The notes under the pieces: generated by a model | What the model saw: the letters and a program-made list of their open reading frames with translations, nothing else | Databases searched by the model: none | Told to the model about the DNA's origin: nothing | Part shown: piece after piece, positions 27,597 to 33,179 of the stretch | Layout: each line of letters opens with the position of its first letter | How positions within the stretch are numbered: position 1 is the stretch's first letter | Program-made: the position numbers and the translations under genes | Assembly: GCF_001293565.1 (NCBI RefSeq) | Contig: NZ_JXMU01000030.1 | Span: forward strand, 1-33,179 | Reading direction: 5' to 3' | Length of the DNA stretch: 33,179 nucleotides | Source: Ahrensia marina | Lineage (GTDB): Bacteria > Pseudomonadota > Alphaproteobacteria > Rhizobiales > Rhizobiaceae

Positions 27597-27636
27597 GCTT
27601 TCAGAGCGTTTTATGATACGGTTAGCTTCTGAAAGC
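27597..27636. repeat. Second palindromic module beside the RIME-like repeat
   Basis: GCTTTCAGA (27597-27605) pairs perfectly with TCTGAAAGC (27628-27636) around a 22-base centre. It is 12 bases from module 1, so the two may be parts of one mosaic element. No T run follows either module. The rest of the gap to typA (27637-27735) must hold the typA promoter, which I could not pick out. Confidence 0.65.
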
Positions 27637-27735
27637 GCACTATTTTTCGGTTAAGGGTTTTCGCAACGCACAAACTCGTCTATGAGCGGCACAAATTGGC
27701 TTTTGTGCCGCTTAATTCATATCCGGAAAATGAAC

Positions 27736-29556
27736 ATGGAACTTCGCAACATTGCGATCATCGCGCACGTTGACCACGGCAAAACCACTCTGGTTGACGA
27801 ACTATTGAAACAATCTGGCGTTTACCGCGAGAACGAGCGCGTTCAGGAACGCGCGATGGACTCAGGTGACATCGAAAAAGAACGCGGCATTACCATTCTC
27901 GCCAAGGCGACATCCATTGAATGGAAAGGTCACCGCATCAACATCGTGGACACGCCGGGCCACGCCGACTTTGGCGGCGAAGTGGAACGTATCCTGTCGA
28001 TGGTTGACGGCGCAATCGTGCTTGTTGATGCCGCCGAAGGTCCGATGCCGCAAACAAAATTCGTTGTCGGCAAAGCGCTTAAAGTGGGTTTGAAGCCGAT
28101 CGTCGCGATCAACAAGATTGACCGTCCGGACGGCCGCCACGATGAAGTTGTCAACGAAGTGTTTGACCTCTTTGCAGCACTTGACGCGACCGATGAGCAG
28201 CTTGATTTCCCGATTCTATACGGTTCGGGACGTGCAGGCTGGATGGCCGACACACCGGACCAGCCGGAAAATTCAAGTCTGGAGCCATTGCTTGATCTGG
28301 TACTCAAACATGTACCAAAACCAAGCGTCGGCGATGGCCCGTTCCGTATGATCGGTACATTGCTTGAATCAAACAATTTCCTTGGCCGCATGATTACCGG
28401 ACGTATTCATTCCGGTTCAATCAAGCCAAACCAGGCCGTCAAAGTACTGTCACAGGACGGCAAAACCGTTGAAACAGGTCGTATTTCAAAAATCCTTGCT
28501 TTCCGTGGTCTGGAGCGCACCGCGCTTGATGAAGCCCATGCCGGTGATATTGTCGCCATTGCGGGCCTGCAGAAAGGCACAGTTGCCGATACATTCTGCG
28601 ACCCTTCCGTTAGCGAATCTTTGCAGGCCCAACCAATCGATCCGCCAACCGTGACGATGAGCTTTATCGTCAATGATTCTCCACTGGCAGGCACCGAGGG
28701 CGACAAGGTAACGAGCCGCGTCATCCGCGACCGGCTTTTGAAAGAAGCCGAAGGCAATGTGGCGCTGAAAATCGAAGAATCCGGCGATAAGGACTCATTC
28801 TTTGTGTCAGGACGCGGTGAATTGCAGCTTGCCGTTCTGATTGAAACCATGCGCCGTGAGGGCTTTGAACTTGCCGTATCGCGCCCGCGCGTTGTCTATA
28901 AAGAAGGCGAAAACGGCGAGCGGCTCGAGCCGGTTGAAGAAGTCGTCATCGACGTTGACGATGAACATTCCGGCGTTGTTGTTCAGAAAATGTCTGAGCG
29001 CAAAGCCGACCTTCTGGAATTAAAACCATCCGGCGGCGACCGTGTCCGTCTGGTATTCCATGCACCGACCCGTGGCCTGATCGGCTATCAGTCCGAGCTG
29101 ATGACAGACACCAAGGGCACAGCGATCATGAACCGTCTGTTCCATGATTATTTGCCGTACAAAGGTGATATTGGCGGGCGCACACAGGGCGTTCTGATTT
29201 CCAATGAACAGGGTGAATCGGTTGCCTATGCATTGTTTAACCTTGAAGACCGCGGCCCGATGATCATTGACGCCGGTGTTAAAGTTTATCAGGGCATGAT
29301 TATCGGCATTCATATGCGCGACAATGACCTTGAGGTGAACGTGCTCAAGGGCAAAAAACTGACAAACGTGCGCGCCGCCGGCAAGGATGATGCTGTGAAG
29401 CTGACACCGCCGCAGCGCATGACTTTGGAACGCGCCCTGTCATGGATTCAGGATGACGAGTTGGTGGAAGTAACGCCTAAAACTATTCGTTTGCGCAAAA
29501 CCCACCTTGATCCAAATGACCGCAAGCGCATGGCAAAGGCCAAAGCCGACGCCTGA
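27736..29556 (+). CDS. typA: Ribosome-associated GTPase TypA/BipA
   Basis: This 606-residue translational GTPase is full length. The G domain has AHVDHGKT (residues 10-17), the switch II DTPGHADF, and NKID. Domain 2, an EF-G-like domain III and V, and the C-terminal BipA-specific domain follow. TypA binds the ribosome like EF-G and supports 50S assembly and growth under cold or stress. ATG at 27736 is preferred over ATG at 27730 because GGAA (27725-27728) is then better spaced and the protein begins MELRNIAIIAHVDHG as family members do. The open frame from 27682 adds a stretch without family similarity. A strong terminator follows. Confidence 0.96.
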   Translation: MELRNIAIIAHVDHGKTTLVDELLKQSGVYRENERVQERAMDSGDIEKERGITILAKATSIEWKGHRINIVDTPGHADFGGEVERILSMVDGAIVLVDAAEGPMPQTKFVVGKALKVGLKPIVAINKIDRPDGRHDEVVNEVFDLFAALDATDEQLDFPILYGSGRAGWMADTPDQPENSSLEPLLDLVLKHVPKPSVGDGPFRMIGTLLESNNFLGRMITGRIHSGSIKPNQAVKVLSQDGKTVETGRISKILAFRGLERTALDEAHAGDIVAIAGLQKGTVADTFCDPSVSESLQAQPIDPPTVTMSFIVNDSPLAGTEGDKVTSRVIRDRLLKEAEGNVALKIEESGDKDSFFVSGRGELQLAVLIETMRREGFELAVSRPRVVYKEGENGERLEPVEEVVIDVDDEHSGVVVQKMSERKADLLELKPSGGDRVRLVFHAPTRGLIGYQSELMTDTKGTAIMNRLFHDYLPYKGDIGGRTQGVLISNEQGESVAYALFNLEDRGPMIIDAGVKVYQGMIIGIHMRDNDLEVNVLKGKKLTNVRAAGKDDAVKLTPPQRMTLERALSWIQDDELVEVTPKTIRLRKTHLDPNDRKRMAKAKADA

Positions 29557-29590
29557 TCCAAGCGGCATGTTGTGAACATCTGTTGATATT

Positions 29591-29615
29591 AAAACCCCGC
29601 ATCTTGCGGGGTTTT
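29591..29615 (+). terminator. Terminator of typA
   Basis: AAAACCCCGC (29591-29600) pairs perfectly with GCGGGGTTTT (29606-29615) around a five-base loop. It is a textbook intrinsic terminator and works in both directions on paper. It lies only five bases from the ATG of the next gene. Confidence 0.9.
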
Positions 29616-29620
29616 GTTTA

Positions 29621-30151
29621 ATGACTCATGGTTCTATGACCATGACCGCATTGACCATAGAGATTAGGCCAGCAGAGCGTAGCGATGCCGAGGCCATATC
29701 CCAAACCCACGCTTGTGCGTGGGAATATGCCTATGCGGGCATTATTCCCTACCAGTCCTTGCGCGAGATGATTAACCGCCGTGACCAGCGCTGGTGGGCC
29801 CGCGCCATCGACCGCGGCACTTCGGTGATGGTGCTTGATATGGGCGGCGGCGAAATTGCCGGTTATGTGACTTTTGGCCTGAACCGCGCACGCGCCTTGC
29901 CTCAGGACGGTGAAATTTACGAAATTTACCTCCGTCCGGAATATCAGGGCGTCGGCCTTGGCTCAAAACTGTTTAATGCCGCCCGCACGCGCCTTAAAAC
30001 ATTGCGCTGCAACGGCCTTGTCGTCTGGGCTTTGGAAGATAATACCGGCGCTCTTGATTTTTACGAAAATATTGGCGGCAGGGACATAGCCGAAGGCTAC
30101 GAAACATTTGCCGGTCATACATTGCGTAAAATCGCTTACGTCTGGGAATAA
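29621..30151 (+). CDS. GNAT family N-acetyltransferase
   Basis: This protein of up to 176 residues is a single-domain GNAT enzyme. The acetyl-CoA loop is RPEYQGVGLGSKL (about residues 105-117), preceded by EIYEIYL and followed by VVWALEDNTGALDFYENIGG, the usual last strand and helix. Its closest look is RimI-like or general acetyltransferases; the substrate is unknown. The start is unsure: ATGs at 29621, 29636 and 29642 are all in frame, none has a good ribosome site, and the first lies five bases after the typA terminator. The gene may depend on readthrough of that terminator or on an internal start. Confidence 0.8.
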   Translation: MTHGSMTMTALTIEIRPAERSDAEAISQTHACAWEYAYAGIIPYQSLREMINRRDQRWWARAIDRGTSVMVLDMGGGEIAGYVTFGLNRARALPQDGEIYEIYLRPEYQGVGLGSKLFNAARTRLKTLRCNGLVVWALEDNTGALDFYENIGGRDIAEGYETFAGHTLRKIAYVWE

Positions 30152-30766
30152 TTACGGCCCGAATGTCCGCATCGGAAATCCGGCGGCCAGCCCTTCATTG
30201 CCATGAAATTCAGGTTCATCAATCCGGCACCTAAATTCCCGCGCAATATTATCGGCCACTTCGCGTGCCATCTCGTTGGCATTGTCATTTTCCAGCGCAT
30301 CCACATAGCCGACAACGCAGCCATCGCCAACGGCCGGTTGCGCAACCTTGGAAACAACCAGTACTTGACCTTTAGCGCCGTCAACAGTGCCGTCTTCAGC
30401 CGAAATGTGCCACCGGAGGATTGCAGCGAACGGAATCTCGCCGACCAAACGCCATTCTATCTTGTCGCCGACATTATTAAATGCCTGAAAGCTTTCAAAC
30501 GCGCCTTCGCCAAACCAGTCGCCTACAAACCCGTAAAAGACCGATTCACGTGCATCGCCTTCCTGAAACAGAACGCTGTAACCCTTATAGCCCGCACAGG
30601 CAAAACTGCCGCCCAGCATATCCAGCTGATAGGCAATGCAGGTATCATCAATGTTCAGATCCGTATAGACGCTGGAGATTTCCGTACTCATCTCGATTTC
30701 TTGCGCAACCACCGGCGCGGCAATGAATTGAAACCCGACCAGCCCTGAAATCAACAATCTACGCAT
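30152..30766 (-). CDS. Secreted four-cysteine protein of unknown function
   Basis: I do not know a function for this 204-residue protein. A signal peptide (residues 1-21, ending PVVA) predicts export to the periplasm. The mature chain has four cysteines: Cys43 and Cys57 in a CIAYQ...FACAGYKGY segment, Cys150 in GDGCVVGYVDA, and Cys180 in EFRCRIDEP. Two disulfides are likely. The YSVLFQEGDARESVFYGF segment is hydrophobic and beta-like; hypothetical proteins of Hyphomicrobiales share such a pattern, from memory. The ATG at 30766 is preferred over the longer frame because it follows GGGAG and starts the signal peptide. It abuts the GNAT gene convergently and is divergent from ppa. Confidence 0.75.
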   Translation of the reverse strand: MRRLLISGLVGFQFIAAPVVAQEIEMSTEISSVYTDLNIDDTCIAYQLDMLGGSFACAGYKGYSVLFQEGDARESVFYGFVGDWFGEGAFESFQAFNNVGDKIEWRLVGEIPFAAILRWHISAEDGTVDGAKGQVLVVSKVAQPAVGDGCVVGYVDALENDNANEMAREVADNIAREFRCRIDEPEFHGNEGLAAGFPMRTFGP

Positions 30767-30891
30767 CTCAATCTCCCAATTTAAATGAAATCTAACGATT
30801 ACAGAAAAGCAGTCCAGATACAAATTTAGCCTTTGTCTATGTTGCACCGCAGCTTTTGTCGGTTTATCAGAGCGCAAATGGAGATAAATCA

Positions 30892-31419
30892 ATGAATATC
30901 GACGCAATTGCGATTGGTGATAACCCACCGGAAGACGTAAATGTAATCATCGAAGTGCCTGTTGGCGGTTCACCGATTAAATATGAAATGGACAAAGCGT
31001 CCGGCGCCCTCATGGTAGACCGGTTTTTATACACGCCGATGACATATCCGGGCAATTACGGCTTTGTACCGCACACATTGTCAGATGACGGCGACCCGAT
31101 TGATGTCCTCGTCATGAATACCCGCGCGCTGGTGCCGGGATGCGTGATCAATGTGCGCCCGATCGGCGTTTTGAACATGGAAGATAATTCCGGCGAAGAT
31201 GAGAAAATCATCGCTGTGCCGTCGAGCCATCTTACAAAACGCTATGAAGGCGTCAAAACGCATACGGATTTGCCGCAGATCACGCTTGATCAGGTTGAGC
31301 ATTTCTTCCAGCACTACAAAGATCTTGAACCGGGCAAATGGGTCAAAATCGGTGCGTGGGAAGGCCATGAAAAGGCACAAAAGCTTATCACGGACGCGAT
31401 TGCCCGCGCCAAGAAATAA
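30892..31419 (+). CDS. ppa: Inorganic pyrophosphatase, family I
   Basis: This 175-residue enzyme hydrolyses pyrophosphate to phosphate, pulling biosynthetic reactions forward in the cytoplasm. Length matches the bacterial family I enzyme. The metal-binding signature DGDPID is at residues 66-71, giving Asp66, Asp68 and Asp71, equal to E. coli Asp65, Asp67 and Asp70. NYGFVPHT just before it, and the C-terminal GWVKI-like [10 protein letters not shown] are also typical. ATG at 30892 is preferred over an in-frame upstream start because GGAGAT (30880-30885) is well spaced and the protein then starts MNIDAI as in relatives. Confidence 0.96.
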   Translation: MNIDAIAIGDNPPEDVNVIIEVPVGGSPIKYEMDKASGALMVDRFLYTPMTYPGNYGFVPHTLSDDGDPIDVLVMNTRALVPGCVINVRPIGVLNMEDNSGEDEKIIAVPSSHLTKRYEGVKTHTDLPQITLDQVEHFFQHYKDLEPGKWVKIGAWEGHEKAQKLITDAIARAKK

Positions 31420-31444
31420 ACAATAAATGCAGTTAAATTGAAAT

Positions 31445-31475
31445 ATGCGCTGTAACTAAGGTTTCAGCGCATTTT
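31445..31475 (+). terminator. Terminator of ppa
   Basis: ATGCGCTG (31445-31452) pairs perfectly with CAGCGCAT (31465-31472), followed by TTTTC counting the last stem base. It lies between ppa and the convergent yggT gene and may serve both. Confidence 0.7.
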
Positions 31476-31484
31476 CATATGCAG

Positions 31485-31778
31485 TTAGACGATGGCCGGT
31501 GCCAGCACATTCACGATAATCTGTTCAACGAAATAGATAATCACGAACAAAACGATTGGCGAAATATCAATACCGCCAAGATCGGGAATAAAGCGGCGGA
31601 TCGGGCGCAGCACCGGTTCTGTCGCCTTGTAGAAGAAACTACCGAGCATTGCGACAAACTGGTTGGAATTGTTCACCACGTTGAACGCATAGAGCCAAGA
31701 AAAAATAATCGCGCCAATAACGATGAATTTATATATGCCCAATGCATATAAAAGGGTTTGAATTATTGCCAGGCCCAC
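31485..31778 (-). CDS. YggT family membrane protein
   Basis: This 97-residue protein has two membrane helices (about residues 8-33 and 70-92) joined by the conserved loop FFYKATEPVLRPIRRFIPDLGGIDISPIV (seen as TEPVLRPIRRFIP and GGIDISP), the hallmark of YggT. The family is found in bacteria and plastids and has been tied to osmotic stress, and in some bacteria to division or membrane-complex assembly; no role is fixed here. The start is GTG at 31778, supported by the strong ribosome site AGGAGG. It is convergent with ppa and divergent from the MFS gene. Confidence 0.9.
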   Translation of the reverse strand: MGLAIIQTLLYALGIYKFIVIGAIIFSWLYAFNVVNNSNQFVAMLGSFFYKATEPVLRPIRRFIPDLGGIDISPIVLFVIIYFVEQIIVNVLAPAIV

Positions 31779-31910
31779 AGCGCCCTCCTTGATTGATTTA
31801 CTACCAAATAAGCAAGCTGTGCACGCGGCGCAAGACCGCTACACATTACATATCTTTAAGGCGCAATAAAAAGCTTGGTTATTTTAAATAAAGTGCTTAT
31901 CGGTTGGCGT

Positions 31911-33155
31911 ATGGAAAGCGAAACTTTAAAATCTGAACAACCCGCACGTTTTGCCGCATTTTCCTATTCAGCCTATGCCAAATATTGGACCGCGCGCCTG
32001 TTCTCAACATTCGCTATCCAGATCGTTGCGGTTTCGGTGGCTTGGCAAATTTACGATCTGACACGCAATCCCATGGATTTGGGCATTATCGGCCTAGTTC
32101 AGTTCGCGCCGGTTCTCTTGCTGGTTCTTATTACCGGTGCCGTTGCCGACCGTTATGGACGGCGTAACGTTATGGGGCTGGCTGTCGCCGCTGAATTACT
32201 CTGTGCCGTGGCGATATTGTTCTTTTCCATGCGCGGCCTGACCTCACCGCTTCCCGTCTTTGTGGCGCTGTTCGGTTTTGGCATCGCGCGCGCCTTTTTC
32301 GGCCCTGCCTCCCAATCCTTGGTGGTTAATCTGGTACCCACCCATATTTTCCCCAATGCTGTCGCTTGGAATTCTTCGGCATGGCAATTGGCTTCCATTG
32401 GCGGGCCGGTGGCTGGCGGATTGCTCTATGGTCTTGGAGCCAACATCGCTTATTCGGTCGCAGCATTTCTATTTGCAGCCGCGCTTGTCCTGATTGCACT
32501 CATTCCCAAGCCTAAAGCACCAGCCAAAGTCATAAAAACCGACTTTTCATCACTGTTTGACGGGCTGCGCTATATCCGTAAGGAAAAAGTCGTTCTTGGC
32601 GCTATTTCACTCGACCTATTTGCTGTTTTATTGGGCGGTGCAGTGGCACTGCTGCCAATTTATGCCCGTGACATCCTCCATCTTGGACCTTGGGGACTTG
32701 GTCTTTTACGCGCAGCGCCGGGCATTGGCGCGGTGTTAGTCGCCGCATGGCTGGCCGCCTCTCCCGTGCGCGATCATGCGGGCCGGATCATGTTTATTTT
32801 CGTCGCCCTGTTCGGTGTTTTTACGATCATCTTTGGCCTTTCAACGGTGACATGGCTTTCCATCATCGCTTTGGCCCTGATTGGTGCGGCGGATATGGTC
32901 AGCGTCTATATCCGTGAAACGCTTCTGCAACTATGGACACCGGATGAGGTCCGTGGCCGTGTTAACGCGGTCAATATGGTCTTTCTGGGCGCATCAAACG
33001 AGCTGGGCGAGTTCCGTGCCGGTTTCATGGCCGCTTGGCTCGGCGCAGTGCCTGCCGTCGTTTTTGGCGGTGTGGGCGCTATCGCCGTTGCAGGCATCTG
33101 GGCTTGGAAGTTTCCCAAACTACTCAATGCGCGCCATTTGGAGCATCGCGACTAG
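31911..33155 (+). CDS. MFS transporter (EntS-like, DHA3 type)
   Basis: This 414-residue protein has about twelve membrane helices and motif A of the major facilitator family, GAVADRYGRR, at about residues 76-85 between helices 2 and 3. The layout and sequences such as FGPASQSLVVNLVP and the ETLLQLWTPDEVRGRVNAVN stretch after helix 10 resemble the EntS/DHA3 group, which exports siderophores or drugs. Substrate is unknown. ATG at 31911 is preferred over a TTG at 31875, though the ribosome site (GGTTGG) is poor. The stop is one base ahead of a repeat that runs off the window. Confidence 0.88.
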   Translation: MESETLKSEQPARFAAFSYSAYAKYWTARLFSTFAIQIVAVSVAWQIYDLTRNPMDLGIIGLVQFAPVLLLVLITGAVADRYGRRNVMGLAVAAELLCAVAILFFSMRGLTSPLPVFVALFGFGIARAFFGPASQSLVVNLVPTHIFPNAVAWNSSAWQLASIGGPVAGGLLYGLGANIAYSVAAFLFAAALVLIALIPKPKAPAKVIKTDFSSLFDGLRYIRKEKVVLGAISLDLFAVLLGGAVALLPIYARDILHLGPWGLGLLRAAPGIGAVLVAAWLAASPVRDHAGRIMFIFVALFGVFTIIFGLSTVTWLSIIALALIGAADMVSVYIRETLLQLWTPDEVRGRVNAVNMVFLGASNELGEFRAGFMAAWLGAVPAVVFGGVGAIAVAGIWAWKFPKLLNARHLEHRD

Positions 33156-33179
33156 AGCATGTCAGGAAAAGTGGGAACC
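33156..33179. repeat. Partial RIME-like repeat cut by the window end
   Basis: AGCATGTC at 33156-33163, then GGAAAAGTGGGAACC to the end, matches the left half of the element at 27540 (GCATGTC, GAAAGTGGG, ACC) with small changes. The second arm would lie outside the window. Confidence 0.6.

Noticed and set aside
27682-27735. 18-residue extension of TypA
   Set aside because: No ribosome site or similarity. TypA proteins begin at the MxLRNIAIIAHVDHG segment.

Overview
The window looks like a chromosomal housekeeping segment of an alphaproteobacterium, most likely of the Hyphomicrobiales (Rhizobiales). This rests on gene content I recognise by family: an IalB-type invasion-associated protein, a DUF2794 protein, DUF1206 and YggT proteins, a tandem glycine riboswitch, a ybhL-type leader in front of a Bax-inhibitor-1 gene, and a RIME-like palindromic repeat ending in the GCATGTC motif typical of that order. 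I saw no plasmid, phage or transposase genes, no CRISPR array, and no tRNA or rRNA gene. The genus cannot be fixed by reading alone.

Layout. Positions 1-1497 hold a small GNAT acetyltransferase followed immediately by a pirin. Positions 1504-5147 form a peroxide-defence block: oxyR with a downstream SnoaL-like gene on the minus strand, divergent from katG, with a palindrome over the oxyR start. Positions 5148-7231 carry two overlapping minus-strand genes, a membrane-anchored ClpP-like protein and a four-helix coiled-coil membrane protein; this is the least understood gene pair here. A DUF1206 membrane protein follows. Positions 8206-9819 form a complete control unit: promoter, two glycine aptamers, a ribosome-site-masking platform, a DadA-like FAD oxidoreductase and a hairpin terminator.

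Positions 9876-12903 hold a DUF1223 thiol protein, a 364-base gap with a strongly structured segment, a DUF2794 protein, a PAT-type acetyltransferase and a Bax-inhibitor-1 membrane protein with its leader. Positions 13061-17022 are a YbbA-YbbP ABC exporter divergent from the TesA-type esterase. ThpR, pterin-4a-carbinolamine dehydratase and a YkvA protein follow, facing an ECF sigma factor without a visible anti-sigma partner. Positions 19364-25390 carry IalB, rlmN, a LysE exporter, a PAP2 phosphatase with an altered motif, argG and a TAXI-type protein anchored by two helices. Positions 25479-33179 carry a Dcp-type peptidase, a two-module palindromic repeat, typA, a second GNAT, a secreted four-cysteine protein, ppa, yggT and an MFS transporter. 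The window ends inside another copy of the repeat.

Most genes are ordinary. The points worth a second look are the glycine switch and the gene it controls, the ClpP-like/coiled-coil pair, the unassigned structured segment at 10655-10797, the doubly anchored TAXI protein, the PAP2 motif change and the repeat modules. I did not find a clear multi-gene system that is wholly new.
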